6,073 nucleotides of DNA from Deltaproteobacteria bacterium (lineage in GTDB: Bacteria > Desulfobacterota > DSM-4660 > Desulfatiglandales > HGW-15). A model generated the notes under the pieces. That model saw only the letters and a list, made by a program, of their open reading frames with translations, searched no databases and was not told where the DNA came from. The stretch is taken from NCBI GenBank assembly GCA_016926135.1, contig JAFGPH010000039.1:1-6073 (forward strand). The letters run 5' to 3'. The number at the start of each line of letters is the position of its first letter. Within the stretch, counting starts at the first letter, position 1. The position numbers and the translations under genes were made by a program. Shown one piece after another: positions 1 through 5,378 of this stretch.

Positions 1-14
1 CGGGAATCAGTCAT
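1..14 (-). CDS. Possible 5' end of the next gene of the liv operon (cut by the window edge)
   Basis: An ATG on the minus strand at 14-12 lies 8 nt after the livG stop codon. It is preceded by a purine-rich stretch containing GGAGG (31-27) and a closer GAGGG (22-18). Only four codons are visible (Met-Thr-Asp-Ser), so no function can be read. In liv-type transport operons livG is commonly followed by the permease genes livH and livM or the second ATPase livF, and one of these is the natural guess. The call rests only on position and the ribosome binding site. Confidence 0.4.
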
Positions 15-22
15 CTGTCCCT

Positions 23-844
23 CTACCTCCTTGTGGCATAGAGATCTTCTTCACCCAAATAGGCCTTGATCACTTCGGAGTTTGTCTGGACCTCCCTGGG
101 GGTGCCGTCCGTGATCTTATTTCCAAAGTTGAGGACGAAGACGTGATGGGAGATATCCATCACAACGCCCATATCGTGTTCGACAAGGATGCATGTGACC
201 CTCCATCTCTCTTCTTCATTGATGTCCAGGATGAAGCGGGCCATATCCTCGACCTCCTCGAGGTTGAGACCGGCCAGGGGTTCGTCAAGGAGAAGGAGTT
301 CGGGTTCGAGGGCCAGTGCCCTTCCGAGTTCCACCCGCTTCTGCAAACCATAGGGAAGCATATGCACGGTCTGGTTCCTGATGCTTTCGATTTCCAGCAG
401 ATCGATGATGTCCTCTTCAATGAACTGCCTGCTGGCCAGTTCCTCCCGCTTGGTCCTGCCTGCATAGATGGAACCGCTCACAATGCCCGATTTGAGATGG
501 ATGTGACGACCGAGGCGGATGTTGTCCAAGACGGTCATGCCGCCGAAAAGCTCAATCTTCTGAAATGTCCTGGAAATGCCGAGTTCGGCCCGCCGGTGGG
601 GTTTCAGGGGGGTAATATCCTGCCCCTTGTAATAGATGCGTCCCTTTTGCGGTCGGTACAGTCCGTTGATACAATTCATCATCACCGTTTTGCCGGCGCC
701 GTTCGGGCCGATGATGGAATGGATCTCGCCCTTTTTCACCTCCAGGTCCACGCCGGCCAAGGCGGCCACCCTGCCGAAGAACATGTGCACATTCTCAATT
801 TTCAGAATGGTATCGCCCTCTTGGGGCCCGCGGACATGATCCAT
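23..844 (-). CDS. livG: ABC transporter ATP-binding protein, LivG family (branched-chain amino acid type)
   Basis: This is a cytoplasmic ATPase subunit of a LivFGHMK-type uptake transporter, which powers import through two membrane permeases fed by a periplasmic binding protein. The 273-residue protein has every nucleotide-binding motif in order: Walker A GPNGAGKT (46-53), Q-loop Gln95 in RTFQKIELF, a signature region LPYGLQKRVELGRAL (163-177), Walker B LLLLDEP (183-189), D-loop AGLN (191-194) and H-loop His223 in VEHDM. The C-terminal AYLGE is typical of LivG. Length is near the family norm (about 255-270), with a slightly longer N-terminus. The ATG at 844 has GGAGG 12 nt upstream and a weaker GGGG 4 nt upstream; no in-frame start lies nearby upstream. 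The residue after GKT is Val rather than the usual Ser/Thr. Substrate is uncertain: in anaerobes such cassettes often sit beside acyl-CoA synthetases and may import aromatic or other organic acids. Confidence 0.93.
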   Translation of the reverse strand: MDHVRGPQEGDTILKIENVHMFFGRVAALAGVDLEVKKGEIHSIIGPNGAGKTVMMNCINGLYRPQKGRIYYKGQDITPLKPHRRAELGISRTFQKIELFGGMTVLDNIRLGRHIHLKSGIVSGSIYAGRTKREELASRQFIEEDIIDLLEIESIRNQTVHMLPYGLQKRVELGRALALEPELLLLDEPLAGLNLEEVEDMARFILDINEEERWRVTCILVEHDMGVVMDISHHVFVLNFGNKITDGTPREVQTNSEVIKAYLGEEDLYATRR

Positions 845-931
845 AATACCCCACTGCCTCCGGTTTGGATTTCCTTGACCTGCATGTAAGGAAAGGAAGA
901 AATAGGAAGGAATATGTGCACCAACACTTAA

Positions 932-960
932 CTTTTACTTCGTTGACAAAATCTTGTCAA
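932..960 (-). promoter_or_regulatory. Predicted sigma70-type promoter for livG
   Basis: Read on the minus strand, a perfect -35 TTGACA (960-955) is followed after exactly 17 bp by TAAAAG (937-932), which matches the -10 consensus at 4 of 6 positions. Transcription would begin near 925 and give a livG leader of about 80 nt. The region is clearly more AT-rich than the flanking genes. It means livG need not depend on read-through from dgt. Confidence 0.6.
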
Positions 961-961
961 C
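942..961. promoter_or_regulatory. Perfect inverted repeat over the livG -35 box, candidate operator
   Basis: Left arm GTTGACAA (942-949) and right arm TTGTCAAC (954-961) are exact reverse complements separated by 4 bp (AATC). The right arm contains the livG -35 hexamer, so a dimeric protein bound here would block RNA polymerase. No U-tract follows on either strand, so it is not an intrinsic terminator. The arm length and spacing fit a helix-turn-helix dimer such as a TetR- or GntR-family regulator, but no regulator gene is in the window and the family cannot be assigned. Confidence 0.6.
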
Positions 962-1026
962 CCCAAATTATGTGCCCTTTTCCCGGTGATTCTGAATAGC
1001 TATGACATAGTCACGAAAGGAGAAGC

Positions 1027-2196
1027 TCAGGGTCCGGGCGGGACCATTTGCGGAATGAGGTGCTTGCGACACCGGGCCAGGAAGTACTCATCCGTCATGC
1101 CGGCGATGAAGTCCCGCACGGTCTCCGCATGCTTCCTCCTGCACCTGTAATCGTCGGACATGCCGTTCAGGAACTCCCTATGAATTTCCGAATCCTCGTT
1201 TCCCTGGTCCAGGTCGGAGAGGTATTTTTCAAAGAGGAGGCCGAACATGAGTTTGATCTTTGGGGTCTGGTTCTTCACCTTTTCGTTTGTATAGATGCGC
1301 TCGTGGTTGAATTCTTTCAACACCCTCAGGGTATCGGCCACCTCGGCGCTGAACGAGACATAGGGCCTGTTCAGGCTGCAGGCAATGAGGTCTTCCACCA
1401 GGGTGTAGACGATAGTGCCGTTCGTCTCCCCCAATACCTCTCGGCATGGGCGCGGGATGTCTTCCCGGGAGATGATACCCAGCCTGATGGCATCCTCGAT
1501 GTCCCGGCCCACGTAACTGATCGTGTCGGCCATCCTGACCACACAGCCCTCCAGGGTCATGGGCCATATTTCCGCAAGAGGATTCAACTCCCTCAGGGTC
1601 ATTTCCTCTTCGAGGGCGGCAAAGGACTTCCCGGGACGGGGCTGAAGGTCCTGTGCGTGGACCTCCCCATCATGGCAGAGAATCCCGTCCAGGACCTGAA
1701 GGGTGAGGTTCCAACCCCTGCCTTTTCTTTCTATCTTGTCCAGAAATCGGACCCCCTGGACGTTGTGGGTGAAGTGCCCCAATCCGTGGGCCCTGGATAG
1801 TTCGGAAAGGAACCTCTCCCCGTCATGTCCGAAAGGTGTATGGCCGATATCGTGGCCCAGGGCGATCGCCTCGATCAGGTCTTCGTTGAGCCGAAGCAGC
1901 CTGCCCACCGTTCTCGCTATCTTGGAGACGAGCTGTACGTGGAGCACCCTGTGGGTGATGTGGTCGTTCTTGATCAGGTAGAAGACCTGCGTCTTGTCGA
2001 TGTAGCGCGAATAGGCCAGGGAATGAAGGATCCGGTCCGTGTCCAGGGAGAAGCTCTGTCGGTGACCGAGAAGAACCTTCTCCTCTTCCTTTCTCCGCAG
2101 GGCGGATCGGCTGAGGCAGGCCCAGGGAGAGAGGCGGTCCGCTTCACTCTCGTCCAGTGTTACCCTGATCTGTCTCAGGTCCTCCTGCCGTGGCAC
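1027..2196 (-). CDS. dgt: Deoxyguanosinetriphosphate triphosphohydrolase-like HD-domain protein
   Basis: Family members hydrolyse dGTP (or other dNTPs) to the deoxynucleoside and tripolyphosphate, so the likely role is control of the dNTP pool in the cytoplasm. The 389-residue protein carries the metal-binding HD signature: His86 in RVLHVQLVSKIAR, His115-Asp116 in GHDIGHTPFGHDGE (114-127), and Asp224 in RMADTISYVGRDIEDA (221-236). KTQVF (68-72) matches the conserved KTQVF of dGTPases. The segment before it reads SRYIDKTQVF rather than the usual RRLQxKTQVF, so substrate preference is open. It is shorter than E. coli Dgt (505) but within the range of dGTPase-like proteins. The start is GTG at 2196, supported by GGAGG (2210-2206) at 9-nt spacing. 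It is monocistronic or the first gene before livG, with its own promoter, and is divergent from rpsB. Confidence 0.87.
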   Translation of the reverse strand: MPRQEDLRQIRVTLDESEADRLSPWACLSRSALRRKEEEKVLLGHRQSFSLDTDRILHSLAYSRYIDKTQVFYLIKNDHITHRVLHVQLVSKIARTVGRLLRLNEDLIEAIALGHDIGHTPFGHDGERFLSELSRAHGLGHFTHNVQGVRFLDKIERKGRGWNLTLQVLDGILCHDGEVHAQDLQPRPGKSFAALEEEMTLRELNPLAEIWPMTLEGCVVRMADTISYVGRDIEDAIRLGIISREDIPRPCREVLGETNGTIVYTLVEDLIACSLNRPYVSFSAEVADTLRVLKEFNHERIYTNEKVKNQTPKIKLMFGLLFEKYLSDLDQGNEDSEIHREFLNGMSDDYRCRRKHAETVRDFIAGMTDEYFLARCRKHLIPQMVPPGP

Positions 2197-2205
2197 CGTG
2201 GAAAC

Positions 2206-2210
2206 CCTCC
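2206..2210 (-). promoter_or_regulatory. Shine-Dalgarno site deciding the GTG start of dgt
   Basis: GGAGG on the minus strand ends 9 nt before the GTG at 2196-2194. The ATG that overlaps this site (minus strand, near 2216) is out of frame with dgt, so GTG is the supported start. Confidence 0.65.
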
Positions 2211-2216
2211 ACGCAT

Positions 2217-2246
2217 AGTATAATGAATCCCGAGCGGGGGGGTCAA
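2217..2246 (-). promoter_or_regulatory. Predicted sigma70-type promoter for dgt
   Basis: On the minus strand TTGACC (2246-2241) and TATACT (2222-2217) each match consensus at 5 of 6 positions and are 18 bp apart. The spacer includes a run of C residues. Initiation would fall near 2210, leaving only about 14 nt before the GTG and placing the Shine-Dalgarno sequence at the very 5' end of the transcript. The predicted leader is therefore unusually short. Confidence 0.55.
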
Positions 2247-2270
2247 CCAGGATGAGCGAAGAGTTTTTTC

Positions 2271-2299
2271 TTGAAAAGGCGGAAAATGAACCTTATAAA
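2271..2299 (+). promoter_or_regulatory. Predicted sigma70-type promoter for the rpsB-tsf-pyrH-frr operon
   Basis: TTGAAA (2271-2276) and TATAAA (2294-2299) are separated by an ideal 17 bp and each match consensus at 5 of 6 positions. A run of six T residues (2264-2269) just upstream could add UP-element-like strength. The expected start is near 2306. The sequence after the -10 box is AT-rich. Strength and position fit a highly expressed ribosomal protein operon. Confidence 0.7.
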
Positions 2300-2305
2300 T
2301 GATAA

Positions 2306-2480
2306 TTTGGCTTTTTCTGATCAGGTATGTGATGAGCTTTTAGAGGTTCAGGAACGGCAACCCACAAATCCACACGTTCGGAGAGGGCCTCGGTGCCATG
2401 AGTGGAATTCCGATGACTCCGAGCGGAGGAAAAACCGAGGTCTGGGAGCCGGAGGGCCCCCAGGCGAAAAGGAGGATTGA
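2306..2480 (+). promoter_or_regulatory. Structured rpsB 5' leader, candidate S2 autoregulatory element
   Basis: The roughly 175-nt untranslated leader holds two consecutive hairpins. The first pairs CCTCGGT (2388-2394) with ACCGAGG (2434-2440) and encloses a smaller CTCC/GGAG stem (2417-2420 with 2425-2428). The second pairs CTGGG (2442-2446) with CCCAG (2459-2463) and, after one mismatch, GCC (2448-2450) with GGC (2455-2457) around a GGAG tetraloop. The Shine-Dalgarno GGAGG (2471-2475) follows 7 nt later and 5 nt before the ATG. In E. coli S2 represses rpsB-tsf through the rpsB leader. Whether this leader does the same is an inference from position and folding only; no covariation was tested. 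Confidence 0.5.
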
Positions 2481-3329
2481 ATGGCAGTATCTGTTACAAT
2501 GAAGGAATTGCTCGAGGCTGGTGTCCATTTCGGGCACCAGACGAGGCGATGGAACCCCAAGATGAAACCTTACATCTTTGGCTCTCGAAACGGGATTCAC
2601 ATTATCGACCTGCAGAAAACGGTGCACCTCTTCGGCGCAGCCTACGATTTTGTGGCTCGTACGGTGGCCGATGGGTATCCCGTGCTCTTCGTGGGCACCA
2701 AGAAGCAGGCCCACGATTCCGTCGTGGAAGAGAGCGAGCGCTGTGGCATGTTCTGCGTAGTCCATCGCTGGTTGGGCGGAACGCTTACCAATTTTCAGAC
2801 CATCCGAAAGAGTGTCAGCCGACTCAAAGAACTGGAGGCCATGGTCACGGACGGAACGATCAACCGCTACACCAAGAAGGAAGCCTTGAAGATGGAGAAG
2901 GAGTTGGCCAAGTTGGAGAGAAACCTTGGGGGAATCAAAGATATGGACGACCTCCCCGGCGCGGTGTTCATCGTGGATCCTAAAAAGGAGAGCATTGCGG
3001 TGCAGGAGGCCAGGAAACTGGGAATCCCCATTGTGGCCATAGGCGATACCAACTGTGATCCTGACGAATTGGACTATATCATCCCGGGGAATGACGACGC
3101 CATAAGGGCCATTCGACTCATCTGCTCCAAGATTGCGGATGCGTGCACCGAGGGTCACAACCTCGCCGAAGCGAAATTGAGGGCCGAGGCGGAGACCCGA
3201 GAGGAGGGGGAAGAGGAAAAGCCGGAGGTGACCCCGGCGCCGGAAGGAGAAGGGAAATCCCCTGAGGTCATCTTCATCTCGAAGAAGGATGAGGCTGTGA
3301 AAGAAGAAAACCTATCGGAGGAATCATAA
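2481..3329 (+). CDS. rpsB: 30S ribosomal protein S2
   Basis: S2 binds late to the 30S subunit between head and body, recruits S1 and is needed for translation initiation. The 282-residue product begins [20 protein letters not shown], carrying the first S2 signature (about 9-20) followed by the conserved TRRWNPKM. The second signature is [12 protein letters not shown]...[11 protein letters not shown] (159-183). [10 protein letters not shown] (97-106) is also diagnostic. After the core ends at about residue 228 there is a tail of roughly 50 residues rich in Glu and Lys with Pro/Ala, making it about 40 residues longer than E. coli S2 (241). The ATG has GGAGG 5 nt upstream. It is the first gene of the operon, with 1 nt before the tsf start. 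Confidence 0.98.
   Translation: MAVSVTMKELLEAGVHFGHQTRRWNPKMKPYIFGSRNGIHIIDLQKTVHLFGAAYDFVARTVADGYPVLFVGTKKQAHDSVVEESERCGMFCVVHRWLGGTLTNFQTIRKSVSRLKELEAMVTDGTINRYTKKEALKMEKELAKLERNLGGIKDMDDLPGAVFIVDPKKESIAVQEARKLGIPIVAIGDTNCDPDELDYIIPGNDDAIRAIRLICSKIADACTEGHNLAEAKLRAEAETREEGEEEKPEVTPAPEGEGKSPEVIFISKKDEAVKEENLSEES
3317..3322 (+). promoter_or_regulatory. Shine-Dalgarno site supporting the TTG start of tsf
   Basis: GGAGGA lies within the last codons of rpsB, 8 nt before the TTG at 3331. No ATG or GTG is available near the conserved N-terminus of EF-Ts, so this site decides for the rare TTG start. Confidence 0.8.
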
Positions 3330-3330
3330 A

Positions 3331-3936
3331 TTGGAAATCAATGCATTGCTTGTAAAGGAGCTTAGGGAGAAGACCGGTGTAGGGGTCATGGACTGCAAGA
3401 AGGCCCTTCTGGAGTCGAACGGTCAACTCGATAAGGCAGTTGATTATCTCAGGAAGAAGGGTATCGCCACGGCCCAGAAACGCGGCGGAAGGACGACTTC
3501 AGAGGGGCAGATCCAGGCCTATGTCCACGCCGGCGGAAAGATCGGGGTCCTCGTGGAAGTGAACAGTGAGACGGATTTCACGGGGAAGACAGAGGACTTC
3601 ACGGAGTTTGCAAGAAACATCGCCATGCAGATCGCCGCTACCAGCCCTCTCTCCATTGACCGGGAAGGGCTCCCCGCTCCCGTCGTCGAGAGGGAACGGG
3701 AGATCTATCTCACCCAGGCGAGGGAGACGGGGAAACCGGAAAAGGTGCTTGAGAAGATTGTCGAAGGAAAGATGAAGAAATTCTATGCGGATGCCTGCCT
3801 TCTGGATCAACCCTATGTGAAAGACCCGGACATGACCGTCCAGGACCTGCTGAACGGGATGATGGCCAAGACGGGTGAGAACATCGTGATCCGAAGGTTT
3901 GTGCGTTTCCAACTCGGAGAACCGGATGGCCGCTAA
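3331..3936 (+). CDS. tsf: Elongation factor Ts, short form
   Basis: EF-Ts is the cytoplasmic nucleotide exchange factor that releases GDP from EF-Tu during translation elongation. The 201-residue protein has the N-terminal UBA-like domain with signature LREKTGVGVMDCKKAL (11-26), then KRGGRTTSEGQI (50-61) and the EF-Tu-contacting segment EVNSETDFTGKT (76-87), where Asp82-Phe83 match the key TDF residues. The C-terminal FYADACLLDQPYVKD (151-165) is typical. At about 200 residues it is the short type, as in Thermus, lacking the second core repeat and coiled coil of E. coli EF-Ts (283). Two small deviations are Ser79 where Cys is common and Thr84 where Val, Ser or Ala is usual. Translation starts at TTG, 1 nt after the rpsB stop, and the 3' end overlaps pyrH by 11 nt. 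Confidence 0.96.
   Translation: MEINALLVKELREKTGVGVMDCKKALLESNGQLDKAVDYLRKKGIATAQKRGGRTTSEGQIQAYVHAGGKIGVLVEVNSETDFTGKTEDFTEFARNIAMQIAATSPLSIDREGLPAPVVEREREIYLTQARETGKPEKVLEKIVEGKMKKFYADACLLDQPYVKDPDMTVQDLLNGMMAKTGENIVIRRFVRFQLGEPDGR
3915..3920 (+). promoter_or_regulatory. Shine-Dalgarno site deciding the pyrH start
   Basis: CGGAGA, inside the 3' end of tsf, has its GGAG core (3916-3919) 6 nt before the ATG at 3926. It supports that start over an in-frame TTG at 3899, which would add nine residues with no resemblance to the UMP kinase N-terminus. Confidence 0.75.
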
Positions 3937-4651
3937 AAGGGTGCGCTATAAGCGGATCCTGCTCAAGCTGAGTGGCGAGGCCCTGGTCGGTGAGGGTTCT
4001 TTCGGCGTTGATCCTGCGGTGCTCAGGGATGTGGCCGGGGAGATCCTGGATGTCCACGGATTGGGCGTGGAGGTTTCCGTCGTCATTGGAGGGGGAAACA
4101 TATTCAGAGGTCTTCATGCCTCGGAGTACGGTTTGGAGAGAGTCCCGGCCGATCACATGGGGATGCTGGCTACCGTGATCAATGCCATTGCCCTGGGCGA
4201 AGTCTTGACCGGCATGGGCGCAGAAACGAGGGTCATGTCCGCCATCCGCATGGACAAGATCAGCGAACCTTATATCCGGGACAGGGCGCTCAGCCATCTC
4301 AAGGGCAGAAAGATCGTCATCTTCGCGGCCGGTACGGGTAATCCCTATTTCAGCACCGATACTGCCGCCGCCCTAAGGGCGATGGAGATCGGTGCGGAGG
4401 TGCTCCTGAAAGCGACCAAGGTGGATGGTGTTTACCCTGCAGATCCCCTGAAGTCACCGTCGCTCAAGCCCTTTGCGACGGTGAGCTACAAGGAGATGCT
4501 CAGGGACAATCTGCAGGTGATGGATATGACCGCCGTGGCTCTGGCCATGGGACAGAATTTGCCCATTATCGTTTTCAACCTCAAGGGAAGGGGGAACATT
4601 GCCAGGGTGATACGAGGAGAAAAGGTGGGCACACTCATATCAGGGGAATGA
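3926..4651 (+). CDS. pyrH: Uridylate (UMP) kinase
   Basis: PyrH phosphorylates UMP to UDP with ATP and is essential for pyrimidine nucleotide supply to RNA, DNA and sugar-nucleotide synthesis. It is a hexamer of the amino acid kinase fold, unrelated to eukaryotic UMP/CMP kinases. From the ATG the protein is 241 residues, the same as E. coli. Visible motifs are KLSGEAL (14-20), the glycine-rich VIGGGNIFRG (53-62), the UMP-binding region ADHMGMLATVINA (75-87), FAAGTGNPYFSTDTAAALRA (133-152), KATKVDGVYPADP (162-174) and MDMTAVALA (199-207). The start overlaps the end of tsf by 11 nt and the stop lies 2 nt before the preferred frr start, so translation is probably coupled. No key residue appears to be missing. 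Confidence 0.98.
   Translation: MAAKRVRYKRILLKLSGEALVGEGSFGVDPAVLRDVAGEILDVHGLGVEVSVVIGGGNIFRGLHASEYGLERVPADHMGMLATVINAIALGEVLTGMGAETRVMSAIRMDKISEPYIRDRALSHLKGRKIVIFAAGTGNPYFSTDTAAALRAMEIGAEVLLKATKVDGVYPADPLKSPSLKPFATVSYKEMLRDNLQVMDMTAVALAMGQNLPIIVFNLKGRGNIARVIRGEKVGTLISGE
4642..4647 (+). promoter_or_regulatory. Shine-Dalgarno site deciding between two frr ATGs
   Basis: AGGGGA directly abuts the ATG at 4648, which overlaps the pyrH stop as ATGA, and lies 6 nt before the second in-frame ATG at 4654. Only the second has workable spacing. It also gives 185 residues, the usual RRF length, so 4654 is preferred. Confidence 0.7.
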
Positions 4652-4653
4652 TC

Positions 4654-5211
4654 ATGAAAGAGGAGATCCTTGTAGAATGCCGTGAAAAGATGACCAAGAC
4701 GATTGAGGTCCTCAGGAAGGATTTGATGAGGATCCGAACGGGAAGGGCCTCCACCGCCCTGCTGGATGGGATCAAGGTCCAATGCTACGACACGCAGATG
4801 CCCATCGATCAGGTGGCGTCCTTATCGACCCCTGAAAGCCGTCTGATCACCGTCAAACCATGGGATCCGTCGATCATGGGGGAGATCGAGAAGAGCATCC
4901 TGAAATCGGAACTGGGATTGACCCCCATGAATGATGGTAAGATCATCCGCATCCCCATCCCTCCCCTCACCGAAGAACGAAGGAAGGAATTGGCGAAGCT
5001 GGCTCGAAAGGTGGCGGAGGACAGCAAGGTGGCTGTGCGCAATCACAGGCGGGAGGCCAACGAACTGTTCAAAGAGATGAAGAATGAGAAGGAGATTTCG
5101 GAGGACGAGTTCTTCAAATCTCAGGATGAGGTTCAGAGAATCACGGATCAGTTCATCAAGAAGGTCGAAGACGTAACCGCAGAAAAGGAGAAGGAGATTC
5201 TGGAATTCTAG
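4654..5211 (+). CDS. frr: Ribosome recycling factor
   Basis: RRF acts with EF-G after termination to split the post-termination ribosome into subunits. From the ATG at 4654 the protein is 185 residues, matching the canonical length; the ATG at 4648 would add Met-Ile. The sequence shows the triple-helix-bundle domain with LRKDLMRIRTGRASTALLDG (20-39), a hinge and small beta domain with LSTPESRLITVKPWDPS (57-73), IEKSILKSELGLTPMNDGKIIRIPIPPLTEERRKEL (78-113), and the long closing helices ending VTAEKEKEILEF. Arg109-Arg110 and Arg129 (VAVRNHRR) are in the conserved arginine-containing segments. It is the last tightly packed gene of the rpsB operon; the next gene is 167 nt away. Confidence 0.98.
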   Translation: MKEEILVECREKMTKTIEVLRKDLMRIRTGRASTALLDGIKVQCYDTQMPIDQVASLSTPESRLITVKPWDPSIMGEIEKSILKSELGLTPMNDGKIIRIPIPPLTEERRKELAKLARKVAEDSKVAVRNHRREANELFKEMKNEKEISEDEFFKSQDEVQRITDQFIKKVEDVTAEKEKEILEF

Positions 5212-5238
5212 TGTCGTGTCCCATGAATCCGTTGACAC
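5211..5238 (+). repeat. Tandem GTGTC with a facing GACAC, just after frr
   Basis: GTGTC occurs twice in tandem (5211-5215 and 5216-5220, the first overlapping the frr stop codon). Its complement GACAC lies at 5234-5238, so either copy can form a 5-bp stem. The stem is too weak for a terminator and has no U-tract. The layout could be an edge of a dispersed intergenic repeat, but one copy in one window cannot show that. Confidence 0.3.
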
Positions 5239-5247
5239 ATACAGGGC

Positions 5248-5282
5248 GCTTGAGGGCCCGCCGGAAGCTGGCCTCTCAAAGC
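5248..5282 (+). repeat. Imperfect inverted repeat (hairpin) in the frr-uppS spacer
   Basis: TTGAGGGCC (5250-5258) pairs with GGCC-T-CTCAA (5270-5279) with one bulged T and an 11-nt loop; GC (5248-5249) can extend it with GC (5281-5282) past one bulged A. This 11-bp stem is the strongest structure between frr and uppS. No T-run follows, so it is not a standard intrinsic terminator. It may protect the 3' end of an frr transcript, mark an RNA processing site, or have no function. Confidence 0.5.
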
Positions 5283-5378
5283 TGCAACTGGATCTTTCTC
5301 GGTTGCCCGTCACCGCCCCCATCCTGTTGAACTTTTTCCCCGGTAGATCCTGAAAGACGGGTCCCGGAGCAATTCGCC

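Noticed and set aside
802..885. A 27-codon minus-strand ORF starting at ATG 885 and overlapping the livG start, as a possible leader peptide.
   Set aside because: It has no Shine-Dalgarno sequence (pyrimidine-rich upstream), no recognisable regulatory peptide features, and its length is expected by chance.
143..889. Long plus-strand open frame antisense to livG (248 codons), and a similar one antisense to dgt (1048-1800).
   Set aside because: Both are shadows of strongly supported genes, caused by GC-rich codon bias, and show no family motifs.
944..971. A plus-strand promoter from the same palindrome (TTGACA at 944-949, AATTAT at 966-971).
   Set aside because: The -35 match follows automatically from the inverted repeat, the spacing is 16 bp and the -10 is poor. 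Downstream lies only the antisense strand of dgt.
1000..1010. CTATG-A-CATAG palindrome downstream of dgt as a terminator.
   Set aside because: The arms are only 5 bp with a 1-nt centre, so no stable hairpin forms, and there is no T-run.
2404..2411. GGAATTCC palindrome in the rpsB leader.
   Set aside because: It is a short self-complementary 8-mer expected by chance and is not part of the main predicted stems.
2271..2480. A 69-codon plus-strand ORF ending directly before rpsB.
   Set aside because: Its TTG start is the -35 box of the rpsB promoter, most of the frame is leader RNA, no Shine-Dalgarno sequence supports it, and the composition is not protein-like.
5232..5237. TTGACA in the frr-uppS spacer as a -35 box for a uppS promoter.
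   Set aside because: No acceptable -10 hexamer lies 16-18 bp downstream; that stretch is the GC-rich hairpin.
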